From Cheiracanthium punctorium (Eukaryota > Arthropoda > Arachnida > Araneae > Cheiracanthiidae): DNA of 64,000 nucleotides. Below are positions 46,535 to 58,665 of this stretch, piece after piece. The notes beneath the pieces are model-generated. The model had not been told where the DNA came from, searched no databases, and was given only the letters and a program-made list of their open reading frames with translations. The first letter of the stretch is position 1, and each line of letters opens with the position of its first letter. Both the position numbers and the translations under genes were made by a program. The stretch is taken from assembly GCA_038373885.1 (NCBI GenBank), contig JAWZYV010002511.1, positions 186,001-250,000 on the forward strand. Reading direction: 5' to 3'.

Positions 46535-48620
46535 ATGAAAGAAAACGAAATGGAATATTTTGAATGGAGAATCAGAAGCTGACTACAGAAAGTCTTGTTT
46601 CATAACATCATTTCGAACGGTATACATATTTCTGAAAGTTAAAATAATCTTTTTTGTAAAAAAGGGCTTTATTAAGATACTTTTCGAGTGGATGTGGTCT
46701 ACTATTATCTATCAAAAAAGAAAAAAAAATCCGCTGTTTCGCATGCCTCCAGTCAGAAACCACTATTGATGCTTTATGTATGTAATAGTATTCATTTGAT
46801 TCAAAAACTACTTTCCATCCTTTTTTGAAAAATGAATGTGTTTTCCTCCCCTCAAACATTCGTGGAATCATATCATCCGAATTAACGAAAATGCACTACA
46901 TATTTCTTTTACATCGGCTTAATCATTCATATTTATTACTTATTCATTTATATATTTAAAATACTAGATTCATTAGATGAAAGGAATTTGAATATTTTGA
47001 GAAGACAAAATTTAAATGTATTCATACAAAGTCACATATAGATAGATGAACTAAAATTTTAATTAATGTTCCCATTACTCAGTTAGTTTTAGCAGGGAAC
47101 GAAACATAATATCCAAATTTAAAAATAATTAATTTTTCATAAGCATGGTTATTTATATATTAAATTAATTAGTGTCTGAAAGAGGATGAAGATAAGTAGC
47201 TTGCTGCAAAGTCATATTTTACCAAATTATTTCCATGTCATTAGCTTGAAGATAAATTTTATTATGACAAAATAATAAGAAAAATAATTCATAGTTATTT
47301 TTTAAAGGGTTTAGTGATTAACTAATACTTTCTTTTCGTATACATTAAATGACTGTATAATATTCTTTCAAAAATTTATCGCATTTTACTCATCATTCAT
47401 TTTATTAATTTAAATTTACATAGCTTTACTCCTTCTGGTTGAAATAAGAATTATGTTTGGTGCATTGTAAGAGACAAGTTGTCATTTTCTTCTTTTAATG
47501 AATGTTCATTCTAATTTTCTACGGTTTATTTTTAATGTATGAGTTAAGCTGTAAATTTAAAAAAATCAGCTTTATGTTTAACTATTATGTATGTTAAGAA
47601 TAACTATTCATAAATTAATATAATTAAGCTATTAAGCAAATAAAAGTTTCTTGATGTATTTCATAAATATTTGCTGCTTGAAATATATTTTAGAAACTGA
47701 TTCTGTATAGGGGGCTATATGTAGATATATGTTTTATCGAATTGAAAAAACACAACTGTTTGAAGCCTCACCACTGAAAAATAAATAGTACCTACTTCAT
47801 ATATGTACATATAGTTTCTCTGGTAGCTTTCGTAAAATTATATCTTTTACAAAATTTTCCTATAAAATTATGTAATGTAATTTTCTTCTGACTTTTTTAT
47901 AACAACATTTTTGCTTTTATGTAGAGCTAAATCCGTCCTAAATTTAAATTTATAAGTACGTATTTTACATTTTCGTCATCATGTTTCATCTAGCATGTTT
48001 GTAATGAGCTCTTACCTTATCATCGCCATATACCAAAATGTGATGCGGTTTATTATTTAATAGTATGCGTTTATTTCACATCGGTTTTAATTACCAACTG
48101 TTGTATTTAGTTGTAGGAGCTTCCAACATAAAGATAATGTGCGATAATTTATTATAGATGCCTGTCAAGTTAACAAAATATATAAGTAGGCATCAAACTG
48201 TTTAGCATGGTTCTAGATGCAAAATAGTTTTAAAAATAATAATTATTCAAAGTAGAACATAGTGTTTAAATTTTCTACTGTATTTTGTGTGTTGGGAAAA
48301 GAACAATATTATACAGTTGTCCTCAACCATTCATTATCAGCTCAGAAGTCAGCTCAGACGATTTTATTTATATCAGAATACACTTTTTTTTAAACTACTG
48401 TAAATGAGTACTAAAAAAGTACTTTTAATATTAATTTGTTGTTTTCTTTTTTAGGTAAGTTACAACCGTGTTTCTGATTTTTTCACGAATTACTTCATCA
48501 AAAGTACCTGCTGGTGCATTAGTAAGTGGCTTTAAGTATGATCCTATTTAAAATATACTAAAAAGTAGTAAATGTGATAATTATGCATATTACTCAAAAC
48601 GCAATTTTGAAATTGTAATC
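46535..48620. other. AT-rich DNA, no feature recognised
   Basis: Two kilobases of strongly AT-rich sequence without paired repeats or convincing frames. The opposite-strand frames at 46560-46871 overlap and lack motifs. Confidence 0.5.
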
Positions 48621-48625
48621 ATATA

Positions 48626-48806
48626 GCTAGCTGCCAACTCCTCAGGAATATATTAAACACTTTCTGTAAACAGCATGATTCTTTTTAATTTTTTCAAAAT
48701 AACAGTCATCCTGCTGGCGTCCTACAAAAATTATGCTATATTTTAAGCAGAAAATTTTTGTTCTAAAAAAATGATTAAATGTATTCCGGGGTAGTTGACA
48801 GCTATG
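48626..48806. mobile_element. Family A MITE (A-11), degraded
   Basis: Left end TAGCTGCCAACTCCTCAGGA with AAACACTTTCTGTAAACAG, right end ATTCCGGGGTAGTTGACAGC then TATG. About 180 bp, diverged. Confidence 0.75.
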
Positions 48807-49188
48807 CAATTACACGGCCCTTTAATATTTTTAGTGTTTACAGGCACAAGTTTTAGTGTTTATTTTTAGGTAAAACATGTTTTAGTAAAAATATTTTTAA
48901 AAGTATTTTATTAATTTTTTTTCAATTACGAGGAATGTATGAAAGTAAATTTCTTTGTTTGCAAACTTTATCCCGCCCTCCCACAAAAAATACACCATGA
49001 CATCATGAATTATAAGATTTGCACTATTTTTTACATACTTGTCATTGACATTCAGACATTTGTCGTTGCGTGCAATCAGTTAAAAAAAAAAAAATGAAAA
49101 ACCAACCGAGGTAAACTAAATGCCCTCAGGTGAAGCAAGTGTGACAATTCCTTGGTGTCCTAGAACTTGTCGCACAGCCTGCTCCAGC

Positions 49189-49597
49189 CAATACCTCCTA
49201 GATATACAATGCCTGAGAACAGCAACTTCTACGTCATCACTAGGTCCACTAAAATGACGTCATCGCACATTCTTTCACAAAGTAAAACTATTCAAAGTTT
49301 GTGGTGAATTTACTCCCGCATAAAACATTTTAATGATTTAAGATAGAAATTTTAATTTTACGACAAATAGGAAATTAATTGAATTTAACTCTCACCAATT
49401 ATATAATATGATATAGAAATAGATCATATTCAATTATTTTTTATCAGAAAGGTATTTTAATTTTTATCTTCAACTTAAGATATTTTCTAAAATTTGTATC
49501 ATTCGCCAGAAATTTTAAATAGTTTTACTCTGTGAAAGTAAAAGTGTGATGACGTCAAAGTTTCAGCTGTTGGGCTTTCTATGTGTAGGAGGTGTTG
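49189..49597 (+). mobile_element. Family C MITE (C-16)
   Basis: Termini CAATACCTCCTAGATAT and GTGTAGGAGGTGTTG, 409 bp. TGACGTCA occurs in both arms. The flanks CTCCAGC and GCACTGG do not match, so the TSD is lost. Confidence 0.88.
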
Positions 49598-49687
49598 GCA
49601 CTGGGTCTCCTCGGTCAAATTCAGGAGCATTTAGTAAACCGTCGATCTAAAAGTAGGCCACCCATCACTATTCGCAAATTACTATTT

Positions 49688-49849
49688 CAGATCTGCCAAG
49701 TCTCCGGCTTTTTCCGGGAGATTTCCCACCACAATTTTTAGACAGTTTTATTTTGGATTAAATATTTGGACTTATTTTAACCATAAAATTGTAAGTAAAA
49801 GTTAGTGGTGGGAAATCTCCCGAAAAAAGCCGGAAACTTGGCAGCTCTG
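49688..49849. mobile_element. Family B MITE (B-5)
   Basis: Termini CAGATCTGCCAAGTCTCCGG and the inverse ending GGCAGCTCTG, 162 bp, 6-bp TSD CTATTT (49682-49687, 49850-49855). Confidence 0.92.
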
Positions 49850-49855
49850 CTATTT

Positions 49856-51838
49856 TAATTTCATTCACTGATAGTTTATAACACATTCAGTATGTAATAA
49901 AATAATATCAAAACAATTAAGGAAATTACTAAAAATGGGCTTGGAATGCTTCCTTAAGACACCAACTTCAGCAGCAAACTTTCTTGTACCTAGATGAGCA
50001 GGAAATGAAGGCACTGCAACATTGTTATTTAGTTGATATGGGGTTCAGCCAATTAGAGGACGGTCTGAACTTAACTCAATATCTAGTTGAAATTTCTTGT
50101 TTTTCAACTTAATTTCAAATGGTCCACTACTGGAACATTTATTTTACTGGATTTTAAAACACACATTGCAGGAGAAACCATTTTTTAACGTAAACCAAAC
50201 TATTGTTGGTAGTTCGGAAATGTCTAGAGCTATGTAGTTTCCATGAAAACTTATAGAGAACTATATTTTAATGGTTTTTAATATCACTTGCAATTTCCGT
50301 CAATAGTGAATTGCGTAGCGTATCAAAAAATTCCATAGGTTGTTCCGTGGCAAAATGCAATAAAACTTCACTCAGTGGTTTTTCCCAAACAAACCAGCGT
50401 CGTTTTAGCCAACGTCGAAATAAAGACCATTTTGAAAATGTTCCTCAAATGCCATAAAAATCCTATGGCACGTTCTCTGCAAATGATTCCTTTTTATATT
50501 TGAAGATCGGTTATTTTTGTTTTATCTTTATTTTCCATTCAGAAAGTTATATTCATAAGACACAAAAGTGCCAAATGTCTCACAAAACCAACCTAATGTT
50601 AAAAATGCTTTACAAGGAGTAGTATTTTTGTAAGCTTCTGTCTTGCTTAATATTTAAAAAGATAAAACTGTCTTTTGCTGCTGTAATAATTATTTTCTGC
50701 GCAATAACATGCCCCAATAACTCATTAATGATAAATTTCACAATATAGCCTTTGTTCATTTGACTTCAAAGCATGAGTTTCTTTTACTGCCAAATCACCT
50801 CTGTTAAAGGAAATTTCAAGTACCATTTTCTCTTCATGAATAAGACTAAAAATTTTAATTTTCATACTTTTTAGAAAGGAAATGTCTGATTTTCCTTTAT
50901 AAAGCAAATATATCACTGGGAAATGAAATTTTATTAAACCGTACAATACAAAACCTACATTAAAGGAATTAAAAATTCGTATACTTAAAAATGCAAAATA
51001 ACGCAAAATGACTGTCTTTTTTCAGTAGTTATTATAAATATTTTACGTGCTCAATATCCATAATTATATACTCAAATTGAAGATATTCATTTATATTCTA
51101 TAAAACGTTTGTTTGGTTCATTCATCCATGCATATAACATAATAAAAATCGCTCTTGCAAAATTAGTGCAATTAGCTTTCTTATTATTAAGAACAATAGT
51201 AGTTTTGGAACACGCTAGTCTATTATTCATAATTAATAATGAAATGGGGCTCGAACAATATGATAGTTTTTATTTGTGTTTCACAAAATGTAAGAGCACT
51301 TTCAAAGGGTAACTCAGAAAAAAAAAATTAATGGATTTGTGTTAGTTTATTCAGGTCTTAGAAATGTGGATATTATACAACTGGAGTTCGGTTTATTTTT
51401 ATCCACAGTAGCTGTGACAAGAAACTTTATGTTTTCTAAAATTGAGATAGTTTTATGTGTTACAGAAACGTTAATTTTCAATATATTCAAAACATCTTCC
51501 GTTAAAATATTTTTATGAGTTATTCTTCAAAAGTTTGTATGACAGGAATTATGAGCAATTTAAAAGACATCTATTTCTCGAATAAAGCAATTATGGCTGA
51601 GAAAACGGGCTACTTTCTCCACAATAGGAATAATAAAATCATGCTTGACTAAAAACTTATACAGAATCGACAAATGATTGTGTCGAAATTAATATGGACT
51701 CAGTTGTATGAATTTAAAAAGAACTAATAACTGTGTGGTTTTGAATTGCGTTTTTTTAATTAATGAAAAATTAAAATTTAATATTATAAATACTATTCTC
51801 AATAGCTAATCATACATAATATTGTTAAACAGAGAGCT
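49856..51838. other. No gene recognised
   Basis: AT-rich; the 93-residue frame at 50725-51006 and the 67-residue frame at 51109-51312 have no recognisable domain. Confidence 0.5.
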
Positions 51839-51840
51839 TC

Positions 51841-54182
51841 TCTACTTATTATAAATGAAGATTCCCGTCTGATTGTTTGTTTGCCTGTTTGTCTGTCTGT
51901 TGATGGCGTTACGGACAAACGGCTGCTCTTAGAATCACCAAATATGGTACAAAGGAAGTTCTAAACATGAAGTTATGCACCTCGAAGGGATTTTTTATTT
52001 AATTCGAATTAGAGTTTTTTTTATTTTTTGTTTTATGCGATTTTTCGCATTTTTTCTCCCATAATGCGTAATAACGTCCGTAATTACGCTTGCAGCAAAA
52101 TGGCATTTGCATCCTATGATGCAAATGCCGGTTTGCTGAATTTTTTAATTTGCTAATTTTTTAAGAATTTTTTTTGAAAACATATCCAGAAATAGGAAGT
52201 TTTGCTTAATTTTTTTTAGAATTTTTTTTAGGAATTTTTTATTTAAAGGTGACATTTGACAGTTATTTTCGTAAAATAATTTTACAACTCTCACATCTTT
52301 AATTCTATACGTCATAACTTTTTGATGTTTTGGCAAATGATAAAACATTCATTTTTCCCTCTTTTAAAATATAAACAAAAAAATTATATAAATGAGGTGA
52401 TTTTTTACGTATTTTAATGTAACATAATGTTTAGAATTTAATAGCATCTACAGAGTTTACGCCATTATATTAATTAATCGTGGCACTAGAATTTATATCG
52501 GGTTGCCACAGAAAGGATTAGAAAAAAAGTTTTTTCAACCTATCGATAGAGTTTTTAAATAGGGCATCGGATTTTCGATTCGCAAGTGAAGATCTAAATC
52601 GTAAATTTCTTTAAGATACGTAAAAATTGCGCCACAATTTTAAAGGATTTATTCCCGCTCTTTTTTTAACACAAGGAGGCGATATTTTGATTAAAACTTA
52701 CTATATAAATAAACTAAGAAATTCACGATTATATAAGTGGTATTTTAATCCGTTGCTTATTTAAAAATTGAAATGTTTTAACACAGCTGAAAATGTTCAT
52801 CATTTTAAAAGTTATAAATTTCGTTTTAAAGCACGATATAATTACAAATTTCCTAATTACTTTTTTTTAATTTTTGGCATATAATTATGCCGCAGCCATG
52901 CGTTTCCTAACATATGCACGTTGCCAGTAGTTTTATTTTAACGTTGGATTACACGTTCCTCCCTAGCGGTCCTTTATAAAGCAAAAAAAATTTCAACGTC
53001 GTTGTAAGTTTCAATATTATACCGTTTAAAAACTACTGTGCGAAATATCCAGATTAACTCCCTCTACCAACCAGGGTATCTTTTACGGCAGTTAAACAAT
53101 GACGTCATAAATTTAAAAAATGCGTGAAATTTGTAAACTCTGCAACTCTAACGTTCTGTCTCCATTAAAGCGACTCTAAATAGCTCCTCGAGATTACACA
53201 GCTTGGTGTTTTTCAGGAGATAGAACCATGGAGGATTTATAAGATATGGCTATATTGTATACATGGATATTTAAATTGGTACCGCTTGGATATTTTACAC
53301 CAAGGCGAGATGAAATGTTTTGCGGTGCTAAATACGCCAATCTAACAAAACTGTGCATAAAATAAATATATATGGAGAGCTTCCTTAATGGCAACCATAA
53401 TGTGAAATGATTATTGTTTAGGCTCGTGCGTAAATTGCAAAGAATAACCGAGAATAAAAAGGTCCCATTTGTGCCATATAATCTAAGCTGTTTCTTTAAA
53501 TTAAGCATTAACGAGGGAGAAGAGAAGAAAGATAGTATTAATATGCGTAATAAGTAGTATTAGTTGATTTGTAAGGATCATATGGATAAATCTCAACATA
53601 TCACGTTAATAAATATTTTATGAAATTAAAAGCGTTCTATTCATCGTTTTTTAACGGTTGTTTTACAAATAACTAAACAATAGTAATTCTAATTTGCGCT
53701 TTAATATATCTCGCTGTAATTTCAACAGAGGAGATTACTTGAACTTTTCTTAAAACAAAACTCTGTTTTGTCGCATGCAGTTAGATCATATTTTAGTTAA
53801 ATACTCGCTTCTTCCCGTAAGAAGAGCGGGTGGGCAGCTGTTTTAAAATATAGCGGTTGTCCATTACATGTAGTGTCTGATGTATTTAAGGCTACAACTT
53901 GAACCTAAAAAACGGTATGATGTAGAAATAGGACATTTTGAAAGTGAGAATTTCTCTACAAACCGTCAAGCCTATCACTAGTTTCATTGCGAATGACACT
54001 GGTGTAGTTTTTTTAGTCATTATATTGCAATGATTCCAGGTTAGTACTCATGACGCAAGCTTTACGTCAAGAGTAAAATAATTTTGTTTTTATTTAGATT
54101 CCACATCACTGGAATTAATTCGAATTTCACATGTCAGGAAAATGTTCGTTTCCTACCGAGTGAAGAACGGGCACGCAGCTAG
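51841..54182 (+). mobile_element. Candidate non-autonomous Helitron
   Basis: The left end TCTACTTATTATAAATGAAG followed by TTTGTTTGCCTGTTTGTCTG and GGACAAACGGCTG matches, from memory, the 5' end of many arthropod Helitrons. The right end ACCGAGTGAAGAACGGGCAC followed by GCAGCTAGT matches the usual CTAG|T 3' terminus. There are no terminal inverted repeats or TSD, as expected for rolling-circle elements. No Rep/helicase frame is seen. A second terminus-like block (GAAGAGCGGGTGGGCAGCTG) near 53820 hints at two joined elements. I could not define a strong 3' hairpin. Confidence 0.5.
53596..53690 (+). repeat. Dispersed repeat, copy 1 (pairs with 55548-55640)
   Basis: The block containing ATATTTTATGAAATTAAAAG and TTTTAACGGTTGTTTTACAA recurs at 55548-55640 with roughly 85% identity by eye. 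Confidence 0.65.
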
Positions 54183-54394
54183 TATTCAATTAAATGGTCG
54201 AAAGAAGGAATAAATAAATAACATAAAAGAATTTTGTTCTACGTGGACAGTTTTTTACCTGTTCACGTAGATCAAATTCTTTTTAAAGTAAGCAGAAGCA
54301 GATTTTGCATAAAATAAATAATATTTTAATTGCATTTGTTTTAATAAATAAAATACATCTTAACATAGATTTTTTCTGACTGTATTTTTTTTCT

Positions 54395-54395
<1 letters not shown>

Positions 54396-54430
<35 letters not shown>
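54396..54430. repeat. Poly-T tract (35 T)
   Basis: An uninterrupted run of 35 T. It may mark the tail of a minus-strand retrotransposed copy, but no body was recognised. Confidence 0.9.
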
Positions 54431-54431
<1 letters not shown>

Positions 54432-55300
54432 TCAGTTCTTAGGTGTAAAAGGTTGGGCAACAACATTTAATTAAGCTTTTTACAAAAGTCTCACGCAGGA
54501 GTTACTGGGACAAAATAATACCCTAACTTTAAAAGGCTATGATTAAACGTCTGATGACATTACAACTTTTTAAGGCAAAATAAATCAGAAGTAACAATTA
54601 TAAATTTATAAACATTTGAAATAACCAACCAGCAGAAGACCAGGGAAATTTTTGGTTTCCACCCTTCAGACAAGCAATACAATCAATAATGAAGTCTGCT
54701 GTTAAACGATTGCGTAACGGAAATAAGTTTCTTTTCGCTTTTCTTCGCCAGTATGTTAACGAACTGCGAACGCGTGTAACTACAGTCATTCAAACTACAG
54801 CACGAAACTTGCTGGAAAACAAATTCAGGTGATTTTTCTTACTGACTGTATATTGTTCGTGTTTTTGGCTGGGCCTCGGAAAGACTTTTTGGGGTTTCTA
54901 CTTTTTTTCGTCTGCTTGTTTAATACACTTAAGCCATATTGCTAATACTAAGTTTGAAATTTTTCTGTTGGTGGGGTGTGGGGGGGGGATGTTGAACCCC
55001 AAATTTTCTTCTTATTAGCTACAGCCATGATTTTTGATGGATGATCTTATTCCGTTTTTATTACTTTATAAATTTAAAAATGTTATCGTAGATTCAGTTA
55101 TCCCACGAAACCCAGGATTGTAACTTATTTAATTTTGTACCGAAACAAGTCTCAAAGTTGGAATATTCTTTTTTAAATAGTCAGTATTTTAACCCTCTCA
55201 TCACCTTAAAATCCATACGAGGCATTAAAATGATTACAGAAATAGTCCTAGATGGCAGCGCTAAAATACATTCTACAGAAATTAAACCTTATATAATGTT
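54431..55300. other. No gene recognised
   Basis: AT-rich with a G-run near 54973. The 63-residue minus-strand frame at 54598-54789 is unassigned. Confidence 0.45.
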
Positions 55301-55304
55301 TATA

Positions 55305-55500
55305 CATGCCGCCTGGGTTGTGAAGGTGTCATTTCGTCCATCGCTTCATAGGAAATACTATTTAACCTTTTAGGTGCCGCTATAATAATATGAACAGTAA
55401 TTCCTGACTTAATAGCTGCCAACGCCTATGAACGGCAAGTTATTTATGTACTTTGGTAAAACGTAATAATTGTGTGAAAGAATAAAACAAATATTTGATC
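55305..55500 (+). repeat. Dispersed repeat (pairs with 61240-61445)
   Basis: TGTCATTTCGTCCATCGCTTCATAGG, cited here by its first and last motifs TCATTTCGTCC and CTTCATAGG, then TAATTCCTGACTTA and AAACGTAATAATTGTGTGA, recur in order at 61266-61440. Both copies lie upstream of another shared block (56690-56815 and 63170-63295), so they may be parts of one larger family. Confidence 0.65.
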
Positions 55501-55547
55501 ATAAATCAAATGTGATTTATTATCAAACAAATACTTGATAATAAATC

Positions 55548-55640
55548 ACAATATATCACGTTAAAAAATATTTTATGAAATTCAAGCATTCTATTCATCA
55601 TTTTTAACGGTTGTTTTACAACTACACAATAATCACGTAA
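55548..55640 (+). repeat. Dispersed repeat, copy 2 (pairs with 53596-53690)
   Basis: It matches the block inside the candidate Helitron, with AATATTTTATGAAATTCAAG and TTTTTAACGGTTGTTTTACA as anchors. Confidence 0.65.
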
Positions 55641-55856
55641 CTGCTTTTTTACTTCATGATGTAATAACTGAGTACTTGTTTTACGCTTGCAATACGAAAA
55701 AGTACAATTAGTGTCGTGTAAGATTCGGTAAAAATTAGAAAGAAAGACATTTGATGGAAAAAGAAATGCTTAATTATAAATGCAATTTTATGTACAATAA
55801 ATGGTAGACAAGTACTTTCTCTCTACTGTGTTGCGGAGAAGGGTTTTAACTATAAC

Positions 55857-56037
55857 CATAGGTGCCAAGTATTTCGAAATATACTTAACCACTTTTTTGA
55901 ACGGTAATTTTCTGTTTAAAATATAGCACAATTGCCGATCCAACAGAGGGTATCTGTTACTGCTTTGGAAATATAATCCATAAATTTATGGTAAAGTGGA
56001 AGTGGTTAATTATATTCCGTAATACTTGGCACCGATG
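55857..56037. mobile_element. Family A MITE (A-12), CATAGGTGCC subfamily
   Basis: 181 bp between CATAGGTGCCAAGTATTTCG and the inverse ending TTGGCACCGATG, with a perfect 7-bp TSD CTATAAC (55850-55856, 56038-56044). Confidence 0.92.
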
Positions 56038-56096
56038 CTATAACTTTACTTCGACAAATAAGAACATATTCATTGAATTCGTCCACAGAACAGGGT

Positions 56097-56266
56097 CAGG
56101 GGCGTAGCCAAGGGGGGGTTAGGTTGGGGGGGGGGGACATAACCCCTCCATGAGCAATTTTTCGCCATACAAAATGTATGTTCTTCATCTCCTTATCCCA
56201 TACATATATGCGAGTTGAAGTAGTCGTAACACCCCCCCCCATGAAAAATTTCTGGCTACGCCTCTG
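56097..56266. mobile_element. hAT-type MITE, CAGGGGCGTAGCCA ends
   Basis: Termini CAGGGGCGTAGCCAA and, reverse-complemented, CAGAGGCGTAGCCAG bound 170 bp with G-run and C-run subterminal blocks. This terminus is widespread in arthropod hAT elements. The flanks (CAGGGT and CAGGTT) leave only a partial duplication. The frame at 56185-56373 reads VARNFSWGGVL from the inverse terminus. Confidence 0.8.
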
Positions 56267-56681
56267 CAGGTTCCAGATCCATCAACCTTTCCCAACACAA
56301 TGCAAATAACACGCCAGACAACACACAGTCTAGTTTCCAGTTGTTTATTACTTGTCTTAATATTACTTGTCATGGAAACGAAGCCATAGGAACGCAGGAC
56401 CGTAAAAGCTCTAAAGGTAAAAACAATTCAGCATTAATTCTGGTGAAAAAAAGTGCCAAAACTATTGATTCTTTTTTCAACACAAGTCAGAAGGAGGTCT
56501 CACAAAGATACTATGCAGTTCTTATTTATAGCGTAAGCTGAGCTTTTTGATATTTATGTATGTCTAGAAGTAAAAACTATTCAGAGCAGTTTCATAAAAT
56601 TAAAATTAAATTTTGCAATTTTAATAGTTAGATATTGTGTTGTCCGGTGTTCGAATACTGAATTTTCAAACTATACTTTCA

Positions 56682-56702
56682 TTTTTTTTTTTTTTTTTTT
56701 TT
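56682..56702. repeat. Poly-T tract (21 T)
   Basis: Homopolymer of 21 T directly before the dispersed-repeat block at 56703-56815. Confidence 0.85.
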
Positions 56703-56815
56703 CCTCATACGAAAAACTTAGACAATCCGAAATCGCTTTTGCGTTCGTGGTAATAAAGAATATGCATGTTCTTTCCTCAAACTTTCAATTATTACGAGAT
56801 CTAGTTTAATTTAAT
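56703..56815 (+). repeat. Dispersed repeat (pairs with 63175-63295)
   Basis: TCATACGAAAAACTTAG, AAATCGCTTTTG and ACGAGATCTAGTTTA occur in the same order and spacing at 63175-63295. Confidence 0.65.
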
Positions 56816-57680
56816 AATGATTGAAATTGCAGCGAAAGCGGGAAATGAAATATGTGCGTCAATTATTTTGAAGATGTGTTTTAAAATTTTCTTGTATCTC
56901 TGCTTTCTTTTTCTTTTTGTTGGAAAGACCAAACGGAACAACATAAAATAAGCACTTGTTGTGTTGAAATCAAAACATCCCCTCTCTCAATTGTTTGTAA
57001 ACAACTTTACAGCTGCTTCCGACGAAAGGCCGGCTGCCTTGCAATTGTTATACTGTGTCACCGATGCTTGCCTTCCTTCTTCCCTTTTCTCCCTCGCAAT
57101 CCGGCTGCGCAGTGTCAGGCTTGGATGCCGATTGTGGGGGGAGAATGAAGTGAAGTGGGATGCGAGTGTAATTTTTGAGCGCGTGAGGATCCCGGCGGGC
57201 GTGGGGTGGATGAAGGAGGCTTCACGTCCGCCGGTCCTGCTATAGAAAAGAAAAAGAATCTTTTTTATCTATAAAGATGTAAAATCAACTAAAAGAGGTA
57301 AAGAACATCGTATCAAGAATAAACTGGATACGAATTTCATGTGACAAAAGGAATCAACTTTAGGATCCAAAGGGATTCGATAACATGAAGCTTACTCATC
57401 GTTCTGCTGCCCCAGCATACACGTGATCGAATTGCACTCATCCTGAATTTCGCTCTTCTGGAGGTGTACGTTTGTGTGAATAGACAAATGATTTATTGAA
57501 AAGGTGATTGAAAAATGTGTTAATTTGCTTTGTTTTCAAGTAATCGAGTTTACAGTGCATTTTTACGTACAACTAGCCGCGCAATCAGTAGTGAATCAGT
57601 ATGCGTGATGACGCCGTCTCCATATCTCTTCTCTTAACGAAGAAATTCCCCGAGGCTGGTATGCATCCGTCTTCGCAGAG

Positions 57681-57925
57681 AATTCCTTGTGCTTCCAGAA
57701 TTGTCATCGATGTGTGATTAAAATTGTGCTGCATAAATTCCTTGTGCGTCTAAAATTGTCATCGATGTGTGATCAAAACTGTTCTTCATAAATTGTTTGT
57801 GCGTCCAAATTTCTCATCGATGCGTGATTAAAATTGTGCTTCATAAATTCTTTATGTGTACAAAATTGTCATCGATCTGTGATTAAGATAGTGCGTCAGA
57901 CATCCTTTGTGCGTCCAGAAAATTC
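57681..57925 (+). repeat. 55-bp tandem array, left arm
   Basis: Four exact 55-bp periods start at 57681, 57736, 57791 and 57846, with a partial or rearranged unit after 57901. Each unit has AATTCYTTGTGCGTC, then ATTGTCATCGATSTGTGATTA, cited by its core TCATCGATGTGTGATTA, then a variable GTGCTTCATA end. Units differ by several substitutions. Confidence 0.85.
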
Positions 57926-57981
57926 TTCGTGTGTCCAAAATCGTCATAGATCTGTGATTAAGATTATACTTCAGACATCAG

Positions 57982-58030
57982 CCGCGGCTACCAACCTAGT
58001 ATTATTATAATGCTAGGTTGGTAGCCGCGG
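57982..58030. repeat. Central perfect palindrome
   Basis: Arms CCGCGGCTACCAACCTAG and its exact reverse complement around a 13-base AT-rich loop. GC-rich against the AT-rich centre of the foldback element, and not part of either long arm. Confidence 0.88.
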
Positions 58031-58419
58031 ATCGTATAGTGGTAGTGGAAAAATTTTATCAAGATAACGTTCTTAAAAATTTTCTCTAAATGTAATGGAA
58101 ATCACCAGAATGAAAATACATTAAACATAACAAACCATGACATTAATCTAATACTCTGGATTATTTATTTATAATACTGCAAAGCTCATTGCCATTACAC
58201 CTTTGCATATTAAGTATTAAAGATAAAATCAAGGTAAAAAATGCATACTCTAATGAAAATTTAAAAGTTATATTTATATGATAAAAATGTAATGAAGCTT
58301 CAAAACATTTATACTCTAAAAAGATAAAATGAAATGATCACACAGATGTATAGAAGCCTTGTTATAAATTCCCGAGAGCAACTACATACCTCGTTCTTGA
58401 ATTTTTTAAACACACATCG

Positions 58420-58665
58420 ACGACAATTCTGGACGCACAAAGGATGTCTGAAGCATAATCTTAATCACAGATCGATGACAATTTTGTACACATAAAGAAT
58501 TTATGAAGCACAATTTTAATCACGCATCGATGAGAAATTTGGACGCACAAACAATTTATGAAGAACAGTTTTGATCACACATCGATGACAATTTTAGACG
58601 CACAAGGAATTTATGCAGCACAATTTTAATCACACATCGATGACAATTCTGGAAGCACAAGGAAT
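58420..58665 (-). repeat. 55-bp tandem array, right arm
   Basis: Reverse-complement counterpart of the left array. The units read TAATCACACATCGATGACAA from the plus strand, in mirror order to the left arm. Near-identity unit by unit shows the two arrays share a recent common copy. Confidence 0.85.

Noticed and set aside
56341..56541. 66-residue frame with a TIDSFF motif resembling the N-terminus of some hAT-derived proteins
   Set aside because: The match is too short, no BED finger or downstream transposase sequence follows, and no terminal repeats pair around it.
56961..57245. A 94-residue protein with a near-identical partner at 59197-59388
   Set aside because: The two frames are the two inverted arms of the foldback element. 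There is no domain, and the DNA identity continues well outside the frame.
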